Source of the DNA: Spirochaetales bacterium | GTDB taxonomy: Bacteria; Spirochaetota; Spirochaetia; DAHUYW01 | Assembly: GCA_027306915.1 (NCBI GenBank) | Contig: DAHUYW010000006.1 | Location: 62,001 to 126,000, forward strand | Direction: 5' to 3' | Length of the DNA stretch: 64,000 nucleotides | Shown: positions 26,811 through 34,936 of the stretch, piece after piece | How the letters are laid out: each line of letters starts with the position of its first letter | Position numbering within the stretch: the first letter of the stretch is position 1 | Notes under the pieces: generated by a model | Told to the model about the DNA's origin: nothing | Seen by the model: the letters and a program-made list of their open reading frames with translations, nothing else | The model's database searches: none | Made by a program: the position numbers and the translations under genes

Positions 26811-27664
26811 AACAGATCTTGTTTGGGGTTCTCTACCTAGTCCTGGCCCCGCTCATCGGCGGCCTTCTCGACGGGATCGACCGCAAGGTTACCGCACGCA
26901 TGCAGCGCCGGATCGGGCCGCCCATCCTCCAGCCCTTCTACGACGTGGCGAAGCTCATAGGGAAGCAGAATATCGTGACCAACAGGCTCCAGAACCCCTT
27001 CATTATCAGCCATTTGGTCTTCGCCGCATTTACGGGCTTTCTCTTCTTCGAGGGAACCGACATCCTGCTCATCGTCTTCGTGCTCACGGTATCGAGCATC
27101 TTCCTGATCCTCGCCGCCTACTCGTCGAATTCCCCCTACAGCTACCTCGGCGCCGAGCGCGAGCTCCTTCTCACGATGGCGTACGAGCCGATGGTCCTGG
27201 TTGCGCTGGTAGGCTTCTTCAAGGTAGCCCACAGCTTCCATTTCTATTCGATCGTCTCCTCGGGCAAGCCGATGCTGCTCTATCTACCGGGGATCTTTCT
27301 CGGCATCTTCTTCATCCTCGGCATCAAGATGCGGAAATCTCCCTTCGATATCTCCTACTCCCATCACGCCCACCAAGAGCTGGTAAAGGGGATCACGACT
27401 GACTTCACCGGCAAGACCCTCGCGATGCAGGAGATCGCCCACTGGTATGAAACGGTCTATATCCTCGGCTTCGTCTACATCTTCTTCAGCTTCACGCCCA
27501 TCCTGGGCGTCGTTTTCACCCTCTTCGTCTACTTCCTCGAGGTGGTGATAGACAACGTCACGGCACGCCTCAAGTGGGACATCATCCTCAAGTCGACCTG
27601 GGTGGTCACATTCGTCTTCGGATTTCTGAATCTGATTCCATTCTATCTCGTGACGGTGAGGTGA
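26807..27664 (+). CDS. echB: Ech hydrogenase subunit B, NuoH-like
   Basis: A 285-residue NuoH-family membrane subunit with the signature DRKVTARMQRRIGPPILQPF near residues 23-42 and KMRKSPFDISYSHHAHQE, the acidic/His-rich loop found in EchB proteins where NuoH has an FDxxEAE-type loop. It anchors the hydrophilic subunits to EchA. The start overlaps the echA stop by 4 bases and the stop abuts echC. Confidence 0.93.
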   Translation: MKQILFGVLYLVLAPLIGGLLDGIDRKVTARMQRRIGPPILQPFYDVAKLIGKQNIVTNRLQNPFIISHLVFAAFTGFLFFEGTDILLIVFVLTVSSIFLILAAYSSNSPYSYLGAERELLLTMAYEPMVLVALVGFFKVAHSFHFYSIVSSGKPMLLYLPGIFLGIFFILGIKMRKSPFDISYSHHAHQELVKGITTDFTGKTLAMQEIAHWYETVYILGFVYIFFSFTPILGVVFTLFVYFLEVVIDNVTARLKWDIILKSTWVVTFVFGFLNLIPFYLVTVR

Positions 27665-27667
27665 GTG

Positions 27668-28138
27668 ATGTCCGTTTTCAAGCGATCCCCCTGGATAATC
27701 CACTATGACGCCTCGAGCTGCAACGGCTGCGACATCGAGGTGCTCGCCTGCCTTACGCCGCTCTACGATCTCGAGCGCTTCGGCATCATAAACACCGGCA
27801 ATCCGAAGCACGCCGACATCTTCCTTGTCACGGGAGGCGTCAACTCGCGCAACGAGGCCGTCGTCCGCAACATCTACAACCAGATGCCTGATCCCAAGGT
27901 CGTCGTCGCGGTTGGCATCTGCGCCATCAATGGGAACTTCTTCGCCGAGTGCTACAATATCCGCGGGGGCATCGACAAGGTGATTCCGGTCGACGTCTAC
28001 GTACCCGGCTGCGCCGCGAGGCCGGAATCGATTATCGACGGCGTGGTGCAGGCTCTCGAAATACTTGAAAGGAAGCGGACCGAGTTCGAGCTCACTCGGC
28101 AGGTCCGCGTGGTAAACGGAAGTCATGAATCACTGTGA
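27668..28138 (+). CDS. echC: Ech hydrogenase subunit C, small subunit (NuoB-like)
   Basis: A 156-residue small subunit with the proximal [4Fe-4S] cluster ligands Cys18 and Cys21 (CNGCDIE), Cys85 (VGICAING) and Cys115 (VPGCAARP). It matches EchC and is clearly related to the left-cluster small subunit, though the two are diverged copies. The ATG at 27668 is chosen over the GTG one codon earlier, which abuts the echB stop. It overlaps echD by 14 bases. Confidence 0.94.
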   Translation: MSVFKRSPWIIHYDASSCNGCDIEVLACLTPLYDLERFGIINTGNPKHADIFLVTGGVNSRNEAVVRNIYNQMPDPKVVVAVGICAINGNFFAECYNIRGGIDKVIPVDVYVPGCAARPESIIDGVVQALEILERKRTEFELTRQVRVVNGSHESL

Positions 28139-28526
28139 GGATATCGCGGTCGCGAAGATCGCCGAGACTGCCGCCCGCCTTGCAGGCGACGGCTACCGCC
28201 TCGTTCAGCTAACCTGCGTGAAGGGAGGCGAAGGGCGGCTCGATCTCATATACTCCTTCGATCGGACCTACCAGCTTGCGAGCTACAAGCTGTCGGTCGC
28301 TCGCGGCGAAGCCGTCGCGAGCGTCACCGCGAGCTATCCGGGCGCCTACCTCTACGAGAACGAGATCGGCGAGCTGTTCGGCATCAAGTTCGAGGGGCTT
28401 TCAGTGGATTTCAAGGGGACTCTCTACGACAGCCTTGTCCGCACCCCCTTCAACCTCCCGCCGGCAGCGTCGGAGACGGGCGGCGTCGCCGAAGGCGCAG
28501 CGAAGCCCTCCGGCTCCGCCCAGTAG
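28125..28526 (+). CDS. echD: Ech hydrogenase subunit D, NuoC-like
   Basis: A 133-residue NuoC-type subunit of EchD length. The family pattern of a Tyr/Leu-rich beta-sheet followed by SYPGAYLYENEIGELFGIKFEG is visible from about residue 65, and the protein ends in an Ala/Gly/Ser-rich tail. It has no cofactors and bridges EchC and EchE. It starts inside the end of echC. Confidence 0.9.
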   Translation: MNHCEDIAVAKIAETAARLAGDGYRLVQLTCVKGGEGRLDLIYSFDRTYQLASYKLSVARGEAVASVTASYPGAYLYENEIGELFGIKFEGLSVDFKGTLYDSLVRTPFNLPPAASETGGVAEGAAKPSGSAQ

Positions 28527-28549
28527 CACCGCGCAAAAAGGAATAGGCA

Positions 28550-29632
28550 ATGCTCAAAGAAACGACAATACCCTTCGGCCCCCAGCATCCGGTGCTCCCC
28601 GAGCCGATCCACGTCGACCTCGTCGTAGAAGACGAGAAGGTGGTCGATGCGACGCCGGCGATAGGCTACATCCACCGCGGTCTCGAGCTGCTCGTCGAAA
28701 AGAAAGAGTACCAGGAGTTCGTCTATGTCGCGGAGCGCATTTGCGGGATCTGCAGCTTCATCCACGGTATGGGCTACTGCCAGGGAGTGGAGGAGCTCAT
28801 GGGCCTCCAGATTCCCGAGCGGGCACAGTTCTTGCGCACCTTCTGGAGCGAGCTTTCGAGAATCCACAGCCATCTCCTTTGGCTCGGGCTCGCTGCGGAC
28901 GCCTTCGGATTCGAAAACCTCTTCATGCAGTCGTGGCGCGTACGGGAGCTGATTCTCGACATCGTCGAAGAAACTACCGGCGGGCGGGTGATCTTCGGCT
29001 CGGCGAAGGTGGGCGGAGTCCGGCGCGACATCGATGCGGATACCCTTGCCCGGATCGGCGGCGTCCTTGAAAGCCTTCGCCGGGAGGTCAAGGCAGTCAC
29101 CGATGTCTTCCTCGGCGACTCCACGGTGAGCAACCGCCTGCGAGGGATTGGCGTACTCTCCAAGCAGGACGCCTACCTGCTCGGCGCAGTAGGTCCAATG
29201 CTCAGGGCAAGCGGCCACGAGATCGACACCCGTAAGATGGGCTATGCCGCCTACAAGGACGTCGACTTCGATGTCATCACTGCCACCGAGGGAGACAGCT
29301 ACGCGCGCTGTAAGGTCCGAATCGGCGAGATCTCACAGTCGTTCGACATCATCCGCCAGATCATCGAAAAGATCCCGGACGGACCGGTCGAGGTCAAGGT
29401 TACCGGCTCGCCTCCCGTAGGCGACGCCCTCGTGCGCCTCGAGCAGCCGCGAGGCGAGGTCGTCTACTACGTGAAGTCCAACGGCACGAAGTTCCTCGAC
29501 CGCTTCCGCGTTCGCACGCCGACCTTCGCAAACGTTCCGTCGATGGTCAAGATCATGAAGGGAGCCACCGTGGCCGACATCCCGACCATCATTCTTACCA
29601 TCGATCCGTGCATCAGCTGCAACGAAAGGTGA
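28550..29632 (+). CDS. echE: Ech hydrogenase subunit E, [NiFe] large subunit
   Basis: A 360-residue catalytic subunit. Nickel ligands are Cys65 and Cys68 in ERICGICSFIHG, and Cys354 and Cys357 in DPCISCNER. The protein stops right after that last arginine, so it has no C-terminal extension for a maturation protease. This is the known state of some Ech and CooH subunits, and it contrasts with the left-cluster large subunit, which has 42 extra residues. It accepts electrons via EchF and EchC and reduces protons to H2. Confidence 0.95.
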   Translation: MLKETTIPFGPQHPVLPEPIHVDLVVEDEKVVDATPAIGYIHRGLELLVEKKEYQEFVYVAERICGICSFIHGMGYCQGVEELMGLQIPERAQFLRTFWSELSRIHSHLLWLGLAADAFGFENLFMQSWRVRELILDIVEETTGGRVIFGSAKVGGVRRDIDADTLARIGGVLESLRREVKAVTDVFLGDSTVSNRLRGIGVLSKQDAYLLGAVGPMLRASGHEIDTRKMGYAAYKDVDFDVITATEGDSYARCKVRIGEISQSFDIIRQIIEKIPDGPVEVKVTGSPPVGDALVRLEQPRGEVVYYVKSNGTKFLDRFRVRTPTFANVPSMVKIMKGATVADIPTIILTIDPCISCNER

Positions 29633-29637
29633 GCGCC

Positions 29638-30027
29638 ATGCTGTTTCGAATGTTCGGTCCGACGATGAAGAACCTCATGCTGAAACCGGCGACCCGCCGC
29701 TACCCCTTCGATCCCTACGTCCCGCGCTCACGCACTCGCGGGAAGGTCGTCATCGAGTTCGACAAGTGCAACTTCTGCCTCTTGTGCGACCGCCGATGCC
29801 CGACCCATGCGATTGTCGTGGACCGCCCCGGGAAGGTTTGGCAGATCGACCGCCTGCGCTGCATTCAGTGCGGGCGCTGCGTGGAGGTTTGTCCCAAGAG
29901 CTGCCTCGCGATGGACGCCCACTACCCCGCGCCCGTCGTAGCTGGACAGGCGCAGGCGGCCATGGAGCGTCACGAGACTGCGGTCGCCGCAGAGCCTGGC
30001 GCGCCCAAGGAGCCCCCCGGTGCATGA
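29638..30027 (+). CDS. echF: Ech hydrogenase subunit F, 2x[4Fe-4S] ferredoxin subunit
   Basis: A 129-residue polyferredoxin with CNFCLLCDRRCP and CIQCGRCVEVCP, each binding a [4Fe-4S] cluster. It is the entry point for electrons from soluble ferredoxin. The ATG at 29638 lies 5 bases after the echE stop. An upstream frame extension overlaps echE and is unlikely. A 35-residue Ala/Pro/Glu-rich tail follows the second motif. The end overlaps hypA by 8 bases. Confidence 0.92.
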   Translation: MLFRMFGPTMKNLMLKPATRRYPFDPYVPRSRTRGKVVIEFDKCNFCLLCDRRCPTHAIVVDRPGKVWQIDRLRCIQCGRCVEVCPKSCLAMDAHYPAPVVAGQAQAAMERHETAVAAEPGAPKEPPGA

Positions 30028-30403
30028 AGCCTCGGTGGTCGAAGAGCTCGTCAGGATCCTCAAGTCGAAGGCCGACGAGCTTCACGCCGCCTCGGTCCGC
30101 AGGGTCAACCTCGTCGTAGGCGAGCTCACCGGCTACATGGAGGAATCGCTCGTCTTTTACTACGAAATACTCTCCCGAGGGAGCCTCCTCGAGGGCAGCG
30201 AGCTCGCCGTGCGCTACCTGAAGCCCAAGCTGCGGTGCGAGAGCTGCGACAGCTTCTTCGAGCGGAGCCTCTACTCCTTCGCCTGCCCAACCTGCGGCCG
30301 GCCGGGGACCATGACCAAGATCGGCAGTGAGTTCTACATCGAGTCGATGGAGGCGGATCTGCCGGATAACGGTCCGCCGGTTGCAGCCGCCACCGGCGGC
30401 TGA
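30020..30403 (+). CDS. hypA: Hydrogenase nickel-insertion protein HypA
   Basis: A 127-residue HypA. The GTG start gives the invariant Met1-His2-Glu3 nickel site, and the zinc site is Cys73, Cys76, Cys89 and Cys92. It delivers nickel, with HypB, to hydrogenase large subunits. It is translationally coupled to echF by an 8-base overlap, tying maturation to the Ech operon. It may serve the left hydrogenase too. HypC, D, E and F are not in the window and must be encoded elsewhere. Confidence 0.94.
   Translation: MHEASVVEELVRILKSKADELHAASVRRVNLVVGELTGYMEESLVFYYEILSRGSLLEGSELAVRYLKPKLRCESCDSFFERSLYSFACPTCGRPGTMTKIGSEFYIESMEADLPDNGPPVAAATGG
30384..30402 (+). terminator. Hairpin over the hypA stop codon
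   Basis: CAGCCGCC and GGCGGCTG make a perfect eight-base-pair stem with a three-base loop at the end of the Ech-hypA operon, overlapping the stop codon. No T-run follows, so it may stabilise the 3' end or help factor-dependent termination. Confidence 0.3.
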
Positions 30404-30512
30404 CCGGACGGGAGCCCGCGGAATCGGCCGGCTTTCCACCCCGCTCCTGCTCGACAGGCACCGCTTCCCGCTTCGGTCATTTCTTCGTACATTCACACCA
30501 AGGAGCATCAAA

Positions 30513-31568
30513 TTGCTGTTCGAATCACTCAGTCTTCGGGACGTCACCCTGCGCAATAGGATTGCGGTCTCGCCGATGTGCCAGTACTCGTGCGAGGACG
30601 GATATGCGACCGACTGGCATCTTGTTCACCTCGGCAGCCGTGCGGTCGGCGGCGCCGGCCTCGTCATGACCGAGGCAACGGCGGTCGAGGCGCGTGGAAG
30701 GATCAGCCCGCAAGACCTCGGGATCTGGCAGGACGAGCACGTCGCCGCGCTTGCCCGCATCGCCCGATTTATCACGGAGCAAGGGGCCGCGCCCGGGATA
30801 CAGCTGGCCCACGCCGGGAGGAAGGCTTCGACAATCCGGCCCTGGGCCGGTGAGGGCCCGGTCGGCGAGGCTGAGGGCGGCTGGAAAACAGTCGGACCGA
30901 GCCCGATCGCCTTCGCGGAGGGCTATCCGGTCCCCGAGCCCCTGAGCCGTGAAGCCATCGCGGCGATCATCGGCGCCTTCGTGGAGGCGGCTGAGCGCGC
31001 GCGCGCGGCCGACTTCCGGGTTATCGAGATCCACGCCGCTCACGGCTATCTTCTCCATCAATTCCTCTCGCCGATCGCAAACCGGCGCACCGACGACTAC
31101 GGCGGCTCCTTCGAGAACCGCACGCGCCTCGTGCGCGAGGTGGTGCGTGCGGTACGGGCGGGCTGGCCGGAGCGCCTTCCGATTATCGTACGCCTCTCGG
31201 CGACCGATTGGCTCGACGGGGGATGGGATATCGAGCAAACGGTCGAGCTATCCCGGCTTCTCCGCACCGACGGAACAGACCTCATCGACTGTTCGTCGGG
31301 GGGCATCGTAAAGACGGCGAAGGTTCCCTTCGGTCCGGGCTATCAGACCGGCTTCGCCGAGCGAATCCGCAGGGAGGCGGGAATCAAGAGCGGGGCAGTC
31401 GGCCTCATCACCTCGGCCCAGCAGGCCGAGCATATCCTCCGCACCGGACAGGCCGACCTCGTGATCCTTGCGCGGCAGCTCCTTCGAGACCCTTACTGGC
31501 CGCTCCGCGCGGCAAAGGAGCTTGGCGAGGAGGCGAGCTGGCCCAGCCAGTACCTCCGCGCGCGGTAG
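30513..31568 (+). CDS. Old Yellow Enzyme, YqjM-type NAD(P)H:flavin oxidoreductase
   Basis: An FMN-dependent ene-reductase of 351 residues. Cys23 in SPMCQYS and the substrate-binding pair His174/His177 in IEIHAAHGYL are the hallmarks of the YqjM (thermophilic-like) OYE class, and ILARQLLRDPYW closes the FMN barrel. The TTG at 30513 is the start because AAGGAG (30500-30505) lies 7 bases before it and the protein then begins LFESLSLRDVTLRNR as in the family. The open frame further upstream is not protein-like. It sits between hypA and hypB; any link to hydrogenase maturation is only positional. Confidence 0.9.
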   Translation: MLFESLSLRDVTLRNRIAVSPMCQYSCEDGYATDWHLVHLGSRAVGGAGLVMTEATAVEARGRISPQDLGIWQDEHVAALARIARFITEQGAAPGIQLAHAGRKASTIRPWAGEGPVGEAEGGWKTVGPSPIAFAEGYPVPEPLSREAIAAIIGAFVEAAERARAADFRVIEIHAAHGYLLHQFLSPIANRRTDDYGGSFENRTRLVREVVRAVRAGWPERLPIIVRLSATDWLDGGWDIEQTVELSRLLRTDGTDLIDCSSGGIVKTAKVPFGPGYQTGFAERIRREAGIKSGAVGLITSAQQAEHILRTGQADLVILARQLLRDPYWPLRAAKELGEEASWPSQYLRAR

Positions 31569-31625
31569 CGCCCTTCCACGCTGGAAAAGTCGCGACGGAC
31601 ACAACCGAACGAAGGAGGAGAGTTG

Positions 31626-32303
31626 ATGGCTACCACAATTGTAGATATGAAGGACAGCTTCGCGAGCGAGAACGACCTCTTGGCCGCAAAGCTCAAGGTG
31701 CAGTTCCGGGAGCAGGGTGTCTTCGTCGTGAACATCCTTGGTACAGCGGGGGCCGGAAAGACCACCTTTCTCATCGGGCTCCTCGAAGCGCTTCGCCCCC
31801 GAAAGAGCTACGTCATCGAAGGGGATATCGCCTCGAGCATCGACACCGACATCCTCCGAAGGCTCGGCATCGACGCCTACCAGATAAACACCGGGGGCAC
31901 CTGCCATCTCAACGCCGCAATGGTAGGCGGGATCCTCGGGCGCATGCGAATCGAGGGTCCTGCCCTCCTCGCCATCGAGAACATCGGGAATCTCATCTGT
32001 CCGGTGGAGTACGACATCGGGGAAAACGCGCGCGTGGTCGTCTCATCGGTTCCCGAGGGAAGCGACAAGCCCTATAAGTATCCGGCGGTCTTTCAGACGG
32101 CGGGCGCGGTGGTGGTCACCAAGACCGACCTCATCCCCTACGTTGACTTCGACCTGGACTTTTTCACCAAGGGTGTCCGAAGCCTCAATCCGAGCGCCCC
32201 CCTCTTTCAGGTGACCAAAAAGGAAAGGAACGGCTACACGCCGGTCGCCGATTGGCTCCGCGCGCGGATTCAGGAGAGCTATCCGACCAACGGGATAGTC
32301 TAA
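31626..32303 (+). CDS. hypB: Hydrogenase nickel-incorporation GTPase HypB
   Basis: A 225-residue GTPase with P-loop GTAGAGKT (39-46), the metal-site motif GGTCHLNAAM, ENIGNLICP and the TKTDLIP guanine-specificity segment, all typical of HypB. It lacks the N-terminal His-rich nickel store and the CxxGC motif seen in some HypB proteins. With HypA it inserts nickel into the hydrogenases of this window. A GGAGGAG ribosome site precedes the ATG at 31626. A TTG one codon earlier is possible. The convergent hppA gene follows. Confidence 0.94.
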   Translation: MATTIVDMKDSFASENDLLAAKLKVQFREQGVFVVNILGTAGAGKTTFLIGLLEALRPRKSYVIEGDIASSIDTDILRRLGIDAYQINTGGTCHLNAAMVGGILGRMRIEGPALLAIENIGNLICPVEYDIGENARVVVSSVPEGSDKPYKYPAVFQTAGAVVVTKTDLIPYVDFDLDFFTKGVRSLNPSAPLFQVTKKERNGYTPVADWLRARIQESYPTNGIV

Positions 32304-32318
32304 GCTGCGGCACCAAAC

Positions 32319-32345
32319 AAAAAAGCCCGGAGCAATGCCCCGGGC
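32319..32345 (-). terminator. Rho-independent terminator of hppA
   Basis: On the minus strand GCCCGG (32340-32345) pairs with CCGGGC (32325-32330) around a nine-base loop, followed by six U residues (A-run 32319-32324 on the plus strand). It lies 73 bases past the hppA stop. The same stem faces the end of hypB but has no U-run in that direction. Confidence 0.75.
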
Positions 32346-32417
32346 CCTACTCTCGAGATGTTGGCCCGCTGCCGCCCCATACCAAGAATCGCAGCGCGCG
32401 GGCCTTTCGATGTTGGC

Positions 32418-34748
32418 CTACTCTCTCACCGGCTCAACCGCCCTTCGCTTTGAGGCCGAGAAGCCGCCCCATTTCGAGAAGAGAATCGAACCCGCGACAA
32501 TGACGATGCTGACAACCAGGGTGATGACCGAGCCGGGGCTCGCGAGCAGCGCGCCGTTGTGGCGAATCTCGTTCAGGATGAGGAAGGGGGCGATGAGCAG
32601 CGAAACCAGGTTCACCACCTTAACCATCGAGTTGAGCGCCGGACCGGCGGTATCCTTGAGCGGATCGCCCACGGTATCGCCCACCACGGCGTTCTTGTGG
32701 GCCTCGGAGCCCTTTCCGCCGTAGTAGCCGTCCTCGATGGTCTTCTTCGCGTTATCCCAGGCTCCGCCCGAGGTCGACATGAAGACCGCAAGCATCTGCC
32801 CCGAGAGAATGATTCCGACCTGGAAGCCGCCGAGCGCCTCGACGCCGAGGGCGACGCCGACTATGACCGGCACGAGAATCGAAATGAGCGCAAGGGAGAT
32901 GAGCTCGCGCTGCGCGGCAGCCGTCGAGATGCCGACTGCCTGGCCGTAGTCCGGCTTCACCTTGCCCTCCATGAGCCCGGGGATGCGGAACTGCCTTCGA
33001 ACCTCTTCGACTATGAGGTTCGCGGCTCGCGCGACCGCGTCGATAAGAAGCCCGGAGAAGAGCCACGGCAGCGCTCCGCCGAGGACCAACCCGACGAAGA
33101 CCTGCGGAATGTCGATGCGGATTCCGGTGTTGAAGATCTGCTTCACCGCCGCCACGCCCTGACTTATCTGGACCGCCGTGACATCGGTCAGGAAGGAGCC
33201 GAACAGGGCGACCACCGCGATGACCGCGGAGCCGATCGCCACACCTTTCGTGATGGCCTTGGTCGTGTTGCCGACCGCATCGAGGTCCGCCAGGCGCTGC
33301 TTGCCCTGGACGTCGACGTCGTTGCCGGACATCTCCGCAATACCGTTCGCGTTATCCGAGATCGGCCCGAAGGAGTCCATGGCGACGTTGTTGCCGGTGA
33401 GGGTGAGCATTCCGATACCGGTCATGGCGATGCCGTAAAGAATGTAGATCACCTTGTCATGGAAGTTCGCCGCCGGCTGGCCCATGTAGATGAGAACGGC
33501 AGCAAGAATTGTGAGGGCAATGATGAGCGCCTGCCACACCGCGGTCTCGAAGCCGACCGATAGCCCCTTGAGAATGAGGGTCGCCGAGCTGCTCTTCGTG
33601 GTGGCAGCGAGCGTCTTCACCGGCTTGTAGCGGGTATCGGTGAAGTACTTCGTCAGCTCATCGAGCACGATGGCGAGCACGATCCCGACCCCGACCGAAA
33701 GGAAGGCGCGGAACTCGTGCATGTAGAGCCATGCGATGAGAAAGAAGGAAATCAGACACAGCGCGGCGGACGAGTAGAAGCCCCGGTTTATGGAGTTCAT
33801 CCCGTTCGTCTCTTTCTTGCCGCCGCCTACGATGTAGGTACCGATGATCGAGGAGAAGACTCCGATGCCTCGCACGACGAGCGGGAAGATGATCCACTTG
33901 ATGTCGTGGGTGATGCTCACCAGGGTGACACCGAGAATCAAGCCCGCAACGATGGTTACCTCGTAGGACTGGAAGATGTCGGCGGCCATGCCCGCGCAGT
34001 CGCCGACGTTGTCTCCGACAAGGTCTGCAACGACCGCTGCGTTGCGCGGATCGTCCTCGGGGACACCGTGCTCGACCTTTCCAACCAGATCCGCCCCGAT
34101 GTCCGCCGCCTTCGTGAAGATGCCTCCGCCTACGCGCATGAAGAGCGCGATGAGCGTTCCGCCGAGCCCGAAGCCGAGGAGAACGTCAGGCGAGGCAAGC
34201 CCGAAGTAAATGAAAAGGACGGTGCCGCCGAAAAGCCCGAGGCCGTCGGTGAGCATCCCGGTGATGGTCCCTGACCGGTAGGCGATCTTAAGCGCCTCTC
34301 CAAAGCTGCGGCGGGCCGCCGAGGCGACGCGCACGTTGCCCTGCACCGCCATCCTCATGCCAAGCTGTCCGACGAGCAGCGAAAAGACGGAGCCCATGAC
34401 GAAAGCGATCGCGCGTCCGAAGCCGACAATCAATCTGATCGAACCCTCGCCGTAACCGGAGAAGCGCTGGATCGCTTCCTTCGAAGGCGGGATCAGATAG
34501 ACCGAGAAGAACAGTAGGATCGTCAAGACAATGACCGTGGGAATGATGGTACGCATCTGCTTGCCGAGATAAGCATCGGCGCCGGTGCGTATCGCGTCCC
34601 ATACCTCTTGCATGCGCGTGGTGCCCTTGTCTTTCCGGAGCACCTGACCTCGCAGGAACAAGGCGTACAGGAGACCGAGAATAGCAATGCCCAGAACCAC
34701 CCAGATTACAATGAACTCGAATGGATGGGCACCCGTCAACTGATACAT
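32418..34748 (-). CDS. hppA: Membrane-bound H+-translocating pyrophosphatase, K+-independent
   Basis: A 776-residue pyrophosphate-energised ion pump with about 16 helices. Substrate-binding acidic motifs are DIGADLVGKVEHG (217-229) and DNVGDCAGMAAD (246-257), and a mirrored DTVGDPLKDTAG near the C terminus. The ion-type motif reads GNTTKAITKG with Lys497 and Thr500. K+-dependent enzymes have Ala and Gly at these places, while Lys/Thr defines the K+-independent class, which pumps H+. It hydrolyses cytoplasmic pyrophosphate to build proton-motive force and ends in a clear terminator. AGGAGG lies 7 bases before the ATG. Confidence 0.96.
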   Translation of the reverse strand: MYQLTGAHPFEFIVIWVVLGIAILGLLYALFLRGQVLRKDKGTTRMQEVWDAIRTGADAYLGKQMRTIIPTVIVLTILLFFSVYLIPPSKEAIQRFSGYGEGSIRLIVGFGRAIAFVMGSVFSLLVGQLGMRMAVQGNVRVASAARRSFGEALKIAYRSGTITGMLTDGLGLFGGTVLFIYFGLASPDVLLGFGLGGTLIALFMRVGGGIFTKAADIGADLVGKVEHGVPEDDPRNAAVVADLVGDNVGDCAGMAADIFQSYEVTIVAGLILGVTLVSITHDIKWIIFPLVVRGIGVFSSIIGTYIVGGGKKETNGMNSINRGFYSSAALCLISFFLIAWLYMHEFRAFLSVGVGIVLAIVLDELTKYFTDTRYKPVKTLAATTKSSSATLILKGLSVGFETAVWQALIIALTILAAVLIYMGQPAANFHDKVIYILYGIAMTGIGMLTLTGNNVAMDSFGPISDNANGIAEMSGNDVDVQGKQRLADLDAVGNTTKAITKGVAIGSAVIAVVALFGSFLTDVTAVQISQGVAAVKQIFNTGIRIDIPQVFVGLVLGGALPWLFSGLLIDAVARAANLIVEEVRRQFRIPGLMEGKVKPDYGQAVGISTAAAQRELISLALISILVPVIVGVALGVEALGGFQVGIILSGQMLAVFMSTSGGAWDNAKKTIEDGYYGGKGSEAHKNAVVGDTVGDPLKDTAGPALNSMVKVVNLVSLLIAPFLILNEIRHNGALLASPGSVITLVVSIVIVAGSILFSKWGGFSASKRRAVEPVRE

Positions 34749-34766
34749 AGCTTTGCCTCCTGGCAG

Positions 34767-34916
34767 TTAGTAAACAGGCACGTGGTTTTGAGTTGGCTTG
34801 AAAGGAGAAATTAGTTCCTCGATCTCGGGAACCGAGCGCAGCATATCCTGAATTTCTCCAAAGGGCAAGGGCCGGAGGAAATATGCGGGCTGTGGAGGGC
34901 CGCCGGTACCGACCAA
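34767..34916 (-). CDS. Candidate 49-residue small protein upstream of hppA
   Basis: A short frame starting with TTG at 34916 has an AGGAG ribosome site (34923-34927) at 6 bases spacing. It ends with TAA 18 bases before hppA and begins 20 bases after deoD. Its second half, around DMLRSVPEIEELISPFKP, has a protein-like mix of residues, and base use is less GC-rich than in non-coding shadows. I recognise no family. It could be a real small protein, a remnant of a lost gene or a leader for hppA. Confidence 0.35.
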   Translation of the reverse strand: MVGTGGPPQPAYFLRPLPFGEIQDMLRSVPEIEELISPFKPTQNHVPVY

Positions 34917-34936
34917 CGGCCGCTCCTGCGGCGCGC

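Noticed and set aside
32357..32418. Ten-base direct repeat GATGTTGGCC flanked by CTACTCTC copies
   Set aside because: Two short copies 52 bases apart at the hppA stop. No mobile-element ends or coding disruption accompany them, so chance or slippage is enough.
34840..34868. TTGCCC-17-TATGCT as an hppA promoter
   Set aside because: Weak match at both boxes, and it lies inside the candidate small reading frame.
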